In this document: positions 1 through 8,327 of the stretch, in pieces
Numbering within the stretch: the stretch's first letter is position 1
Layout of the letters: the number at the start of each line of letters is the position of its first letter
Source of the DNA: Alistipes sp.
GTDB lineage: Bacteria; Bacteroidota; Bacteroidia; Bacteroidales; Rikenellaceae
Assembly (NCBI GenBank): GCA_017481925.1
Contig: JAFUOK010000005.1
Coordinates: 1-32,890 of the forward strand
Length of the DNA stretch: 32,890 nucleotides
Reading direction: 5' to 3'
Made by a program: the position numbers and the translations under genes
The notes under the pieces: generated by a model
What the model saw: the letters and a program-made list of their open reading frames with translations, nothing else
Databases searched by the model: none
What the model was told of the DNA's origin: nothing

Positions 1-445
1 CCTCTGCCATACGATGCATCTCCTCCTTACGCTTGAATGCAGCACCCTGCTGGTTGTAGGCATCAACAATCTCCGATGCGAGCTTCTCTGCCATTGACTT
101 GCCGGCGCGCTTACGCGAATAAAGGACAAGGTTTTTCATTGAAATTGAAACTTTGCGCTCCGGTCTAACCTCCGTAGGTACTTGGAAGGTCGCACCACCG
201 ATACGCTTTGACTTAACTTCGACTTGGGGTGTGATATTCTCAAGAGCCTGTTTCCAGATTTCCAGCGGAGATTTATCAGCATCCTTCATCTTCTTGCTTA
301 CCAACTCCAAAGAATCATAGAAGATGGTGTAAGCAATACTCTTCTTTCCATCCAGCATCAAATTGTTAACGAAACGAGTTACCTCAACATCGTTGAACTT
401 AGGATCCGGAAGTAGAATTCGCTTTCTAGGCTTAGCTTTTCTCAT
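1..445 (-). CDS. rpsG: 30S ribosomal protein S7, 3' end outside window
   Basis: Small-subunit protein that binds the 3' major domain of 16S rRNA and nucleates assembly of the 30S head. The reverse strand reads from an ATG at 445 as [19 protein letters not shown] and continues through the S7-typical stretches [33 protein letters not shown] and [20 protein letters not shown] before leaving the window. About 148 codons are present; the family is usually about 156-158 residues, so only the last few are missing. An AGGA-like site lies just upstream of the ATG. It follows rpsL by 34 bp on the same strand, the usual str-operon order, with fusA expected beyond the edge. Confidence 0.97.
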   Translation of the reverse strand, partial: MRKAKPRKRILLPDPKFNDVEVTRFVNNLMLDGKKSIAYTIFYDSLELVSKKMKDADKSPLEIWKQALENITPQVEVKSKRIGGATFQVPTEVRPERKVSISMKNLVLYSRKRAGKSMAEKLASEIVDAYNQQGAAFKRKEEMHRMAE

Positions 446-479
446 TTTGTTTTCCTAATTAAATTTTTTTAGATCAATT

Positions 480-863
480 TTACTTCTTACCGGCCTTGGG
501 TCGCTTTGCACCGTACTTTGAGCGACGCTGACGACGACCGTCTACGCCTGCTGAGTCGAGCGCACCGCGCACGAGGTGATAACGAACACCGGGGAGGTCC
601 TTAACACGACCACCACGTACGAGCACGATTGAGTGCTCCTGCAAGTTGTGACCCTCTCCGGGGATGTAGGCATTGACCTCCTTGCCGTTGGTCAAGCGAA
701 CACGTGCCACCTTACGCATAGCCGAATTCGGCTTCTTGGGGGTGGTGGTATATACACGGGTACATACACCACGACGCTGGGGACACGCTGCGAGTGCAGG
801 CGACTTACTCTTGTCCACCTGATTTACTCGACCGTTTCTTACTAACTGTTGAATAGTTGGCAT
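480..863 (-). CDS. rpsL: 30S ribosomal protein S12
   Basis: Decoding-centre protein of the 30S subunit. It is 127 residues and full length, with N-terminus [12 protein letters not shown]. Conserved motifs include [30 protein letters not shown] and [13 protein letters not shown]. The streptomycin-contact residues are the ordinary ones (K43, K88, P91), so no resistance substitution is seen, and D89, the residue methylthiolated in some bacteria, is present. It is the first gene of the str operon here, followed by rpsG. AAAGGA lies about 11-16 nt upstream of the ATG. Confidence 0.98.
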   Translation of the reverse strand: MPTIQQLVRNGRVNQVDKSKSPALAACPQRRGVCTRVYTTTPKKPNSAMRKVARVRLTNGKEVNAYIPGEGHNLQEHSIVLVRGGRVKDLPGVRYHLVRGALDSAGVDGRRQRRSKYGAKRPKAGKK

Positions 864-932
864 TGTAAAAACTTTTGTCCTTTAATGGTTAATTAAAAAA
901 ATTTCGTCTTCTAAAACGTCCAATTCGGAGTG

Positions 933-940
933 CAAAGGTA
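933..940 (-). promoter_or_regulatory. Bacteroidota -7 box for rpsL-rpsG
   Basis: The reverse strand reads TACCTTTG, a perfect TAnnTTTG box, about 70 bp upstream of rpsL. No clear TTG/TTTG -33 box was found at the usual 19-21 bp, so this rests on the -7 match and its position. Confidence 0.6.
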
Positions 941-1421
941 ATCAAAAAAATTTAATAACACTATATAGATGCATCTTTTTTCCGCATTTTTCAGCGATTT
1001 AGCCTCTTTCCGATTCTTTTTGCTTATCATTTCGGCGAAACTATAAGATTTCATTTATACATACGTCTTTATGAGCGTATTTTTCAGCACTTTACAATTA
1101 TTTAACATTAGCCGCAACAAATCGCCCAAACTGTAGTCGAAAAGTAACATTTTCGGTGCGAGAAGCGCATTTGAAGGGGGTTGTCAAAAAAGTAAGTTTT
1201 TCGTGAATTTGGTCGTTTGGCGAGGAAAACTACACTGAAAAAATCGGGGCAATTTTCGGCCCATTTTTGAGAAAAAAGCACCCCGTTTTGGCAAGTTTCG
1301 GGGATCACTTTACCTTCAATTTTTCGCAAAAAACGGAGCCTTTCGGGAACAAAAACCGACAAAAAAGAGGCGACTTTTCGGCAGAAGAAGAGGCAGAAAA
1401 AGAAGATATTTTCGCCCAAAA

Positions 1422-1453
1422 TTGTCGATTATTCAAAAAAAAGTTACCTTTAC
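1422..1453 (+). promoter_or_regulatory. Promoter for the DUF697 membrane protein gene
   Basis: TTG at 1422-1424, a 20-bp spacer, then TACCTTTAC at 1445-1453, close to the Bacteroidota TTG-N20-TAnnTTTG pattern but with A instead of G at the last -7 position. It sits about 40 bp before the ATG at 1492. Confidence 0.5.
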
Positions 1454-1491
1454 AAAAATAATTACACGCGCGTAGCACGCGCCCTCAAACT

Positions 1492-2400
1492 ATGAGCAAA
1501 AAGACTTTAATACTATGTGCCGTGGCGCTCTTTGCGATGGTCATCATCTCGCTCACGGGCAACATCATCACCATCGGCGACAAGGCGATGCAGATACACC
1601 CCTGGGTGGGCTGGGGTTTCTATATCGTGCTGTGGCTCTTCCTGTTGCGTTTTATCGTGTGGCCCACGCTGAAATTCCTCTTCACGCCCGAACTCAAGGG
1701 CGACGAGCGCGAGCGACTGGACGATATGGAGAGCGATGAGCTGGCCCGCTATGCCAAAAACCTCTCGATGAATCAGCAGGAGCTGGACCTCTACGCCGAG
1801 GCGGAGACACCCCTGCAGGGAGTGCGCAGGGTGCTGGATCAACGCGACAAGGAGGCGACGAGTGTGGTGCGCAAGGCGGCGCTCAATGTATTTATCGTAA
1901 CGGCAATAAGCCAGAACGGGTCGTTCGACATCATCACGGCTATGGGTATGAACCTGCAGATGATCAACCGCCTGGTGGCAATGCGTCACCGTCGTCCCTC
2001 GCTAACGCAACTCCTTGAGTTGTATGTAATTGTCATCTCTTCGACGCTCATCATCTCGCTGGCAGGCAACATCCTCGACGAGATCGACGCTAGCGAGTTG
2101 CTCGGTTCGGCTGCGAGTGGTCTGGCAAAGACACTGATAGCCTCGTCGGTAAATGGAGCTATGAACGCCTACCTCACGCTGCGCGTGGGTAAGATGACGA
2201 TGCGATACCTGGAGATGGGCAGCCGCCACTTCAAGCAGAACCGCAAAAAGATTCGCCGCGAGGTGCGCAAGAGCGCCTTCAAGGAGATTCCCGCCATCGC
2301 AAAAGATGGTCTGGAGACCATCTCGGGGGCGGTGAAGAGTTCGACGTGGGACAAAATCACAAGCCTCAACCCACTGAAAAAGAGTACGACACAGGAGTAA
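1492..2400 (+). CDS. DUF697 family inner-membrane protein
   Basis: A 302-residue protein of unknown function. It has two N-terminal membrane segments (about residues 5-27 and 37-65), then a charged cytosolic stretch. The DUF697-like core lies at about 125-240 and includes KAALNVFIVTAISQNGSFD, AMGMNLQMINRLVAMRHRRP, a membrane segment near 175-192, and a small-residue-rich helix with GSAASGLAK. The C-terminus is basic (residues 245-302). Related DUF697 domains occur in YcjF-type proteins and fused to GTPases; no GTPase domain is present here. It has its own promoter and is monocistronic, because the next gene has a separate promoter starting right after its stop. Family assignment is from memory. 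Confidence 0.75.
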   Translation: MSKKTLILCAVALFAMVIISLTGNIITIGDKAMQIHPWVGWGFYIVLWLFLLRFIVWPTLKFLFTPELKGDERERLDDMESDELARYAKNLSMNQQELDLYAEAETPLQGVRRVLDQRDKEATSVVRKAALNVFIVTAISQNGSFDIITAMGMNLQMINRLVAMRHRRPSLTQLLELYVIVISSTLIISLAGNILDEIDASELLGSAASGLAKTLIASSVNGAMNAYLTLRVGKMTMRYLEMGSRHFKQNRKKIRREVRKSAFKEIPAIAKDGLETISGAVKSSTWDKITSLNPLKKSTTQE

Positions 2401-2403
2401 TAT

Positions 2404-2434
2404 TTTGATATTTCGACTCAACGCACTATCTTTA
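2404..2434 (+). promoter_or_regulatory. Promoter for the S46 peptidase gene
   Basis: TTTG at 2404-2407, a 19-bp spacer, then TATCTTTA at 2427-2434, a near-consensus Bacteroidota promoter. It begins three bases after the stop codon of the preceding gene and about 35 bp before the next ATG, so the peptidase is transcribed independently. Confidence 0.65.
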
Positions 2435-2469
2435 CGCTCGAAAAGAATAATATAATATAAGGTAACAAT

Positions 2470-4551
2470 ATGAAAAAACTATTTTTAACACTCGCGGCAG
2501 TGGCACTCTCGCTCACCGCTATGGCAGACGAGGGTATGTGGCTGTTGCCCTATCTTCAGAAGATGAACATTAAGGATATGAAGTCCAAAGGCCTGAAACT
2601 CTCGGCCGAGGATATTTATTCGGTAAACAAATCTTCGCTCAAGGACGCTATCGTAATCTTCGGTGGCGGCTGCACGGGCGAGATCGTATCGGAGAAGGGT
2701 CTGATCTTCACCAACCACCACTGTGGCTACGGCTCTATTCAGGCGTTGTCATCGGTTGAGAACGACTACCTGAAGTACGGTTTCTGGGCGTCATCACACG
2801 CCGAGGAGCTGCCCGTGCCGGGCCTTTCGGTTCGCTTCGTAGTATCGATCGAGGACGTTACGGCTCAGATCCTTGGCAACGTGCCCTCAATTGCTGGCGA
2901 GGAGGAGCGTTCGAAGATCGTTGCGGAGAATACCGACGCCCTGGTAAAGAAGATGAATGAGGGTCTGCCCGAGGGTCAGCAGGCACAGGTTGTAGCCTTC
3001 TTCGGTGGCAACCAGTACTTTGCATTCGTTTATGAGACCTTCACCGACATCCGTCTGGTAGGTACTCCTCCCTCATCAATCGGTAAGTTTGGTGGCGATA
3101 CGGACAACTGGATGTGGCCCCGCCACACGGGTGACTTCTCAATCTTCCGTGTATATGCATCGAAGGACAACAAGCCCGCAGCATACTCAAAGGATAACGT
3201 ACCCTACAAGCCCAAGCGTCACCTCGAGATCTCGATCGCCGGCTACGAGGAGAACGACTTCGCTATGGTTATGGGCTTCCCTGGCTCAACAACCCGCTAT
3301 ATGACCTCATACGAGATCGACCAGATGCTGGAGGTGGACAACCCGCAGCGTATCTTCATCCGTGGCGAGCGCCAGGAGATTCTCTGGGAGGCTATGGAGG
3401 CAAGCGACGCCGTACGCATCAAGTACGCTTCGAAGTATGCCAGCTCATCAAACTACTGGAAGAACTCGATCGGTATGTCTAACGGTATCCAGAAGCTCGG
3501 CGTGAAGGCACAGAAGCAGGCTGAGGAGCGCGCATTCCAGCAGTGGGCCGACAAGAACACCCTGCCCGAGGAGCGTTACATCGACGCGCTGCCCAATATG
3601 CAGAAGGTAATCGAGGCTATCACACCCATCGAGGGCTCTATGCAGTACTTGCAGGAGGCATTCCTGCGTGGCGTGGAGATCATCACCGCAGCACGCACCG
3701 CGACGGCTCGTCTGGATGCGTTCTACAAGGATTATGAGGTGGAGCTCGACCGCAAGGTAGCAAAGCGTATGCTCACCATCGCCAAGGAGAATATGGATCC
3801 CAAGTATCTGCCTTCGATCTATGCAGAGGTTATCGACACGCAGTTTGGCGGCAACATCGAGCAGTATGTTGATTGGCTCTATAACAACTCGGCATTCTAC
3901 TCACTGGAGCGTGCAAAGGCTCTCACCGACGAGGCTCGCACGCAGGATCCCGCATACGTTCTGGCGCAGTCGGTAATCAAGAGCTACAACTCTCTCGTTC
4001 CCGAGTATCAGGCTCTCAACCCCCGCTACAACGAGGCACACCGTCTCTACGTGGATGGCCGCATGAAGATGGAGCCCGAGAAGGCGTGGTATTCTGATGC
4101 CAACTTCACCATCCGCCTCACCTACGGTCAGGTACTGCCCTACAACCCCTCGGATGCTGTGACCTACAACTACTTCACCACGCTGGAGGGTGTAATAGCC
4201 AAGGAGGACAAGTCGAACCCGCTGGAGTTCACCGTAGAGGAGAAGCTCAAGGAGTTGCACCGCACAAAGGACTACGGCCCCTACGCCGATAAGGATGGTC
4301 GCCTGCACGTAGGCTTCCTGGCTAACCTCGACATCACGGGCGGTAACTCTGGTTCACCCGTTATCGACGGCAAGGGTCGCCTGATAGGTCTGGCGTTCGA
4401 CGGCAACTGGGAGGCTATGTCGGGTGACGTGGCATTTGAGCCCGCACTGCAGCGTTGTATCGCTGTGGATGTACGCTATGTGTTGTTCGTGATCGACAAG
4501 TTCGCCGGCTGCAAGCACATTATGAGCGAGCTGGACATCGCAACAAAGTAA
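2470..4551 (+). CDS. S46 family dipeptidyl-peptidase, DPP7-type
   Basis: Periplasmic serine exopeptidase that releases dipeptides from the N-terminus of oligopeptides, feeding peptide nutrition. It is 693 residues with a signal peptide (MKKLFLTLAAVALSLTAMA, cleavage after residue 19). The chymotrypsin-type triad is visible: H84 in TNHHCGYG, D222 in PRHTGDFSIFRVY and S627 in GGNSGSPV. The position that sets P1 preference in the family, Gly in DPP7 and Arg in DPP11, lies 18 residues after the catalytic Ser and is Gly645 here (AFDGNWEAMSGD). This predicts hydrophobic rather than Asp/Glu P1 residues. Length fits the family. It has its own promoter and terminator. Confidence 0.93.
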   Translation: MKKLFLTLAAVALSLTAMADEGMWLLPYLQKMNIKDMKSKGLKLSAEDIYSVNKSSLKDAIVIFGGGCTGEIVSEKGLIFTNHHCGYGSIQALSSVENDYLKYGFWASSHAEELPVPGLSVRFVVSIEDVTAQILGNVPSIAGEEERSKIVAENTDALVKKMNEGLPEGQQAQVVAFFGGNQYFAFVYETFTDIRLVGTPPSSIGKFGGDTDNWMWPRHTGDFSIFRVYASKDNKPAAYSKDNVPYKPKRHLEISIAGYEENDFAMVMGFPGSTTRYMTSYEIDQMLEVDNPQRIFIRGERQEILWEAMEASDAVRIKYASKYASSSNYWKNSIGMSNGIQKLGVKAQKQAEERAFQQWADKNTLPEERYIDALPNMQKVIEAITPIEGSMQYLQEAFLRGVEIITAARTATARLDAFYKDYEVELDRKVAKRMLTIAKENMDPKYLPSIYAEVIDTQFGGNIEQYVDWLYNNSAFYSLERAKALTDEARTQDPAYVLAQSVIKSYNSLVPEYQALNPRYNEAHRLYVDGRMKMEPEKAWYSDANFTIRLTYGQVLPYNPSDAVTYNYFTTLEGVIAKEDKSNPLEFTVEEKLKELHRTKDYGPYADKDGRLHVGFLANLDITGGNSGSPVIDGKGRLIGLAFDGNWEAMSGDVAFEPALQRCIAVDVRYVLFVIDKFAGCKHIMSELDIATK

Positions 4552-4573
4552 CGTGCGAATACATATATATAAT

Positions 4574-4603
4574 AAAGGGCTACCTATGCGGGTAGCCTTT
4601 TTT
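4574..4603 (+). terminator. Rho-independent terminator after the S46 peptidase
   Basis: Stem GGCTACC (4578-4584), loop TATGCG, GGTAGCC (4591-4597), then six Ts. It starts about 25 bp after the stop codon. Confidence 0.88.
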
Positions 4604-4657
4604 ATTCGTGGCAGATACAAAAACGGGCGATCGGTACGTTACATTAAAAAAAAGTAT

Positions 4658-4665
4658 TATTTTTG
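4658..4665 (+). promoter_or_regulatory. -7 box for the DUF2490 gene pair
   Basis: TATTTTTG matches TAnnTTTG, 42 bp before the ATG at 4708. No good -33 box is visible. Confidence 0.45.
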
Positions 4666-4707
4666 TGATTATGCGCCCCTCGGGCGAAGAACAAAATCAC
4701 AAATCGT

Positions 4708-5487
4708 ATGAAGAAATATTTACTGCTCCTCGCAACCTCTCTTATTGCCCTTGGTGCCGTGGCGCAAAATTCAATACCGCCGCTGGCAGAGTCCTCGGAC
4801 AGCGACCTGCAGGCACGTGTGAAGGCTGCCATAGAGTTTCCACTATCGGAGAAGTGGTCGCTCACGTGGGGCGAGCAGCTGCGACTGAAGGATTCATTTG
4901 GCAAGATTGACAAGGTGCTATCGAGCCTCACGCTCGACTATGAGCCGTGGCGATTTCTGGAGGTGGGCGCAGAGTATGCCTTCGTGAACGAGAGAAAGGG
5001 CACAGACGACTGGCGCATAAAGCACCGCATAAACTTCAACGTGACGGGAAAACTATCCATCGGTCGCTTCGACCTCTCGCTGCGTGAGCGCATACGCTTT
5101 GTGGTGCGCAGCTACGACACGAACGAGTACGAGACACCCGACCCCTTCACTACGTTGCGTACACGATTAAAGGCCGCCTATAACACGCCCACGCGCTGGA
5201 AGCCCTATGCGTACGTTGAGTTATACACCACGCTCAACGCCCCCGAGGTGGTGGAGAACTACCTGCGTGATCCGCTCGAAAGAGATAACTACATCAACCG
5301 CGTGCGACTGGTCTTTGGTAGCGAAGTGAAACTGAGCGACAAGCACAAGATGGATCTGCACTATATGATCAACTTCAACCGTTCGTACAAGCCGGGGTAT
5401 GATTCGCAGACGGGCGATGTGGAGAAGTGGGCACTCGAAAAGTTATGCGCGCACGTTATTTGCGTGGAGTACAAATTTAAATTATAA
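4708..5487 (+). CDS. DUF2490-type outer-membrane beta-barrel protein
   Basis: A 259-residue exported protein with signal peptide MKKYLLLLATSLIALGAVAQ. The rest alternates polar and hydrophobic residues in strand-like stretches (for example EKWSLTWGEQLRLKDSFGK, FLEVGAEYAFV, FDLSLRERIRFV, HKMDLHYMINFNRSYK) and ends in a strand with a terminal hydrophobic residue (CVEYKFKL), as expected for an outer-membrane barrel. Layout and length fit DUF2490, a Bacteroidota family of unknown function. Its stop codon overlaps the next start (TAATG at 5485-5489), so the two are probably translationally coupled. Confidence 0.75.
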   Translation: MKKYLLLLATSLIALGAVAQNSIPPLAESSDSDLQARVKAAIEFPLSEKWSLTWGEQLRLKDSFGKIDKVLSSLTLDYEPWRFLEVGAEYAFVNERKGTDDWRIKHRINFNVTGKLSIGRFDLSLRERIRFVVRSYDTNEYETPDPFTTLRTRLKAAYNTPTRWKPYAYVELYTTLNAPEVVENYLRDPLERDNYINRVRLVFGSEVKLSDKHKMDLHYMINFNRSYKPGYDSQTGDVEKWALEKLCAHVICVEYKFKL

Positions 5488-6071
5488 TGAGAAGATTTAA
5501 CATAATCATCCTCTTTTTTACCCTACTTCTTGCGCTCGGCGCTGAAGAGCGTGCCGTGGCGCAGGTTTTCACGCCACGCCTGCCTATATATATTGTCAAT
5601 GGTGAGCGTATGGACGAGGAGACCGTGCGGGCCATCGACCCCGAGGATATTGTATCGAATGAGTTGCTGCCTGCCGACGAGACCACCATCGAGAAGTATG
5701 GTCAGGATGCCGCCAATGGAGTGATCCTCATAACGCTCCGTTACGACACGCAGGCACGCTTTGAGGTGGAGGGCGAGGAGACGAGTTTCAGCAACTACAT
5801 AGCACGCCGCATCAAGTGGGGCGAGATGGACCCCATAGCGCAGGTGGTGATGACCCTTGAGGTAGGCCCCGACGGAGTAGTCAGAGAAAAGGAGTTATTG
5901 GAGTCGTCGGACAGAAAACTCCTCAAGCGCATACGCGCAGCACTTGCCGAGGCACCCCGCTGGGTGGCAGCCAAGAAGGATGGCAAGGGGATAACGACGG
6001 AGCATATACTCCGCATCACGCTACCCATAGGTAGCCGTATGCCCTACGAAAGAGCGATACTCATTAGATAA
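5487..6071 (+). CDS. Small secreted protein with TonB-plug-like and TonB-C-like segments
   Basis: A 194-residue protein with an N-terminal signal (about residues 1-25, AVAQ at the cleavage site). Residues 33-84 (PIYIVNGERM, then IDPEDIVSNELLPADE, then YGQDAANGVILITLR) resemble the plug motif of SusC-like TonB-dependent receptors. Residues 118-180 (AQVVMTLEVGPDGVVREKEL to APRWVAAKKDGKGITTEHIL) resemble the C-terminal domain of TonB energy transducers. No barrel and no TonB transmembrane anchor or proline-rich spacer is present. The gene overlaps the DUF2490 gene by one base, so the pair may work together at the outer membrane. Function unknown; the domain reading is pattern-based. Confidence 0.75.
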   Translation: MRRFNIIILFFTLLLALGAEERAVAQVFTPRLPIYIVNGERMDEETVRAIDPEDIVSNELLPADETTIEKYGQDAANGVILITLRYDTQARFEVEGEETSFSNYIARRIKWGEMDPIAQVVMTLEVGPDGVVREKELLESSDRKLLKRIRAALAEAPRWVAAKKDGKGITTEHILRITLPIGSRMPYERAILIR

Positions 6072-6078
6072 CAAATTA

Positions 6079-6115
6079 TAAAAAAAGGTTGCCTCTGCGG
6101 GCAACCCTTTTTTTT
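6079..6115. terminator. Bidirectional terminator between convergent genes
   Basis: GGTTGCC (6087-6093), loop TCTGCG, GGCAACC (6100-6106), flanked by an A-tract (6079-6086) and a T-tract (6108-6115). It serves the plus-strand gene ending at 6071 and the minus-strand gene whose stop codon is at 6114-6116, inside the T-tract. Confidence 0.88.
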
Positions 6116-6641
6116 ATAGCCACTTAACTCGCTCCTCACCCTCATACTCAGGCAGGGGCTTAGGTTCATAGTCCGAATAGCCGAGAGCCACAGCGCACAA
6201 GATACCGTAGTGGGCAGGAATGCCGAGCAGCGAACGCAGGTAGTCGTCAGCCTTGGCACCCTCGGGCTCATCCTTCAGACGGGGGCGGTCGTTCACGTGC
6301 ACCCAGCACGATGCCAGCCCCTCATCCACCACAGCGAGTTGAATGGTGGTGGCGGCAATGGCGCAGTTGTCGATCCAGAGGTCGGTGGTCTGCCTGTCGC
6401 CCGCCACGACGATAGCCGCCGCAGCATCCTTCATAAAGGCTGAACCATAGTCACGCATCTGCGACATACGCTCCAGCGTAGCCTTATCCTGCACGACGAA
6501 GAAGCGCGTAGAGCGCGTATTGCGCGAGGTGGGAGCCACCATTGCCGCATCGAGGATGCGCTGCAACTTCTCTCGCTCGACCGTCGTTGCGAGGAACTTA
6601 CGCGTCGAACGACGACGCGAGATAATCTCTTTGAATTCCAT
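6114..6641 (-). CDS. Nitroreductase family protein
   Basis: FMN-dependent oxidoreductase of the NfsA/FrhG-type fold, using NAD(P)H on nitro or quinone-like compounds; the substrate cannot be told. It is 175 residues, normal for short family members. The N-terminal FMN-binding signature is visible (ISRRRSTRKF, then LDAAMVAPTSRNTR), as is the middle region with AIAATTIQLAVVDEGLASCW and the C-terminal LLGIPAHYGILCAVALGY. No signal peptide. It is the last gene of the long minus-strand run, 19 bp after the PKD-like lipoprotein gene. Confidence 0.93.
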   Translation of the reverse strand: MEFKEIISRRRSTRKFLATTVEREKLQRILDAAMVAPTSRNTRSTRFFVVQDKATLERMSQMRDYGSAFMKDAAAAIVVAGDRQTTDLWIDNCAIAATTIQLAVVDEGLASCWVHVNDRPRLKDEPEGAKADDYLRSLLGIPAHYGILCAVALGYSDYEPKPLPEYEGEERVKWL

Positions 6642-6660
6642 ACTCTTCTATATTTTTGTT

Positions 6661-8325
6661 TTACATATTTTCATCCTCTATGGCGAGTACCTCGGTCGAG
6701 ATCTCACCCAGCGCACCCGCCGTGTGGTTGATGCCCGACTGCACCTTCACAAAATCGATATACTGCAATGCCGCAGCCTCGCCGTCAGCCGTAACGGCCT
6801 CCGAGATCTTAAAGAAGTTCTTCACCGCCTCGCCCGACGTGCCCACCTCGCTATCCGAGCCTTGATTGTCGGCATAGCCCCACGCGTAGGCTTTATTCAC
6901 TTGATTGCCCGTCGAGGCATCAACCTCGGTATTAGCGTTAAGTCGTGAGCCATAGAGCGTTAGAGTGGTCTGCTCCCAGGCCGGGTAGTAGTAATCCTGC
7001 ATGTGGGTGGTATTGCGGCTTATTACACCACTCGCGCCACGATTGTCGCGCCACTGCACGCCCATACCTGCATACGAGGGGCGATAGTAGGTGACGGCAT
7101 AGCCCTGCGAGTGGTTATCGGTGCCCCACTCCGAGCCACGCAACTCGTACCACACATCATCGGGCAGGCCGTTGCCGTTCGAATCCTGCATAACCCACAC
7201 TATGCCCGCCTCGGACGAACCCTCGTGCATATTGCCCGAAATGCTGAAGTCGTAATCGTCACCGGCTGCCACACTATGGTCGAAGCCCACAACAACGTAA
7301 CCGCCCCAACCGCCAAGCGAGAGATACTTGCCCTCCTCCAGGCGTCGCTCGGCATAGGCTACAGCCGCGGCGGCGCTATTCTCGCCCTCGAAGCCCGACT
7401 GCTGTTCGTTGATAAACTGACCCGCTGCAGGACTATACTCAAAGACCTTGTTGCTACGCGCCTCGCTCTGGGCCGTTGCAGCACGGCGGAAAGTGCCCTC
7501 CGCAGGTGTGCAGAGAATGGTAAACGAACGCGTGAGCGTATAGCCATCCGCATCGGTCAGCGTAAGGCTCGCCTCATACTCGCCCTCGGCCGTGGGGGTG
7601 AAGGCAAAGACATCCTCCGTAGAGGTAGTGCCCGCCGCCTGCCAGCGATAGGAGGCCGCCGAGAAGTGCCACAGCGTGGCATCCACCTTGAGCGTACGGC
7701 CCAACGGAATGGTGTAGCAATCGGAAATATACACCTCACCCTCAAGTCGTTGCACAACGTTGAGCGTCAGGCGTTCTTCGGCTACGCCATCCTCATTCTC
7801 GACCTTCAGCTGAAGCGTGTGCTCGCCCTCGGAGGTAAGGTTCAGCTCACAGGTGGGGGTAGTTGCCACCTCCTCGCCATCGAGTAACCAGCAATACTCA
7901 GCCCCGTCGCCATAGAGCACCTCGGCCGAGAGGGTATGCTCGCCAATGGGGAGCGTGAGGGTGCGGTCGTCGCCCACAGCAAATGAGATAAGCGGCGGCT
8001 GCAGAGCCTCGACATCGATGCGTAACTCCTGCTCGCTGCTGCCCGTAGCATTGGTGGCTCGGAAGGTGATGTATTGAGTACCCACACGTGAGGCCGTAAA
8101 GCTATACGACGCAGAGGTGGAGAGCGTCACACCATCGGCAATCCACGCAAACGATAGGCCATACTCTACACGCGGAGCGAGTGTCAGCGACTGGCCCACC
8201 TTTACGGTGTAGTGGTTACCCTGCTCGAAATCTATCGTAGGCAGTGGGTCGGTAACGATCTCATTGTGAGAGTTACACGCCACACAAAGCATAAGTGACA
8301 ACAGAAAGAAAAAAAGTCTCTTCAT
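6661..8325 (-). CDS. Surface lipoprotein with PKD/Ig-like repeats
   Basis: A 554-residue probable lipoprotein: MKRLFFFLLSLMLCVAC with the modified Cys most likely C17. About three PKD/Ig-like domains follow (roughly residues 25-108, 110-190, 195-275), each with the pattern of a strand, a W or Y-containing core and a closing TLxV-type strand. The C-terminal region (about 290-554) carries LSLGGWGGYVVVGFDHSV and a DSNGNGLPDDVWYELRGSE segment that looks like a calcium-binding loop. This architecture is common in Bacteroidota surface proteins of unknown ligand. It starts two bases after the stop of the amidohydrolase gene. No specific function is assigned. Confidence 0.8.
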   Translation of the reverse strand: MKRLFFFLLSLMLCVACNSHNEIVTDPLPTIDFEQGNHYTVKVGQSLTLAPRVEYGLSFAWIADGVTLSTSASYSFTASRVGTQYITFRATNATGSSEQELRIDVEALQPPLISFAVGDDRTLTLPIGEHTLSAEVLYGDGAEYCWLLDGEEVATTPTCELNLTSEGEHTLQLKVENEDGVAEERLTLNVVQRLEGEVYISDCYTIPLGRTLKVDATLWHFSAASYRWQAAGTTSTEDVFAFTPTAEGEYEASLTLTDADGYTLTRSFTILCTPAEGTFRRAATAQSEARSNKVFEYSPAAGQFINEQQSGFEGENSAAAAVAYAERRLEEGKYLSLGGWGGYVVVGFDHSVAAGDDYDFSISGNMHEGSSEAGIVWVMQDSNGNGLPDDVWYELRGSEWGTDNHSQGYAVTYYRPSYAGMGVQWRDNRGASGVISRNTTHMQDYYYPAWEQTTLTLYGSRLNANTEVDASTGNQVNKAYAWGYADNQGSDSEVGTSGEAVKNFFKISEAVTADGEAAALQYIDFVKVQSGINHTAGALGEISTEVLAIEDENM

Positions 8326-8327
8326 AG

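Larger units (their letters stand above)
864..1491. other. Divergent intergenic region between rpsL and the DUF697 gene
   Basis: A 628-bp AT-rich stretch with no convincing gene. It holds the str-operon -7 box on the minus strand near its left end and a plus-strand promoter near its right end. The part from about 1180 to 1440 is rich in runs such as TTTTCG and CAAAAAA, which leaves short open frames on both strands. These have no recognisable family, skewed Phe/Lys composition and no supporting context. Confidence 0.6.

Noticed and set aside
1108-1419. 103-residue minus-strand ORF in the rpsL-DUF697 intergenic region
   Set aside because: Phe/Lys-biased composition from T- and A-rich DNA, no recognisable motif, no promoter or start signal that fits, and an overlapping plus-strand ORF of the same kind.
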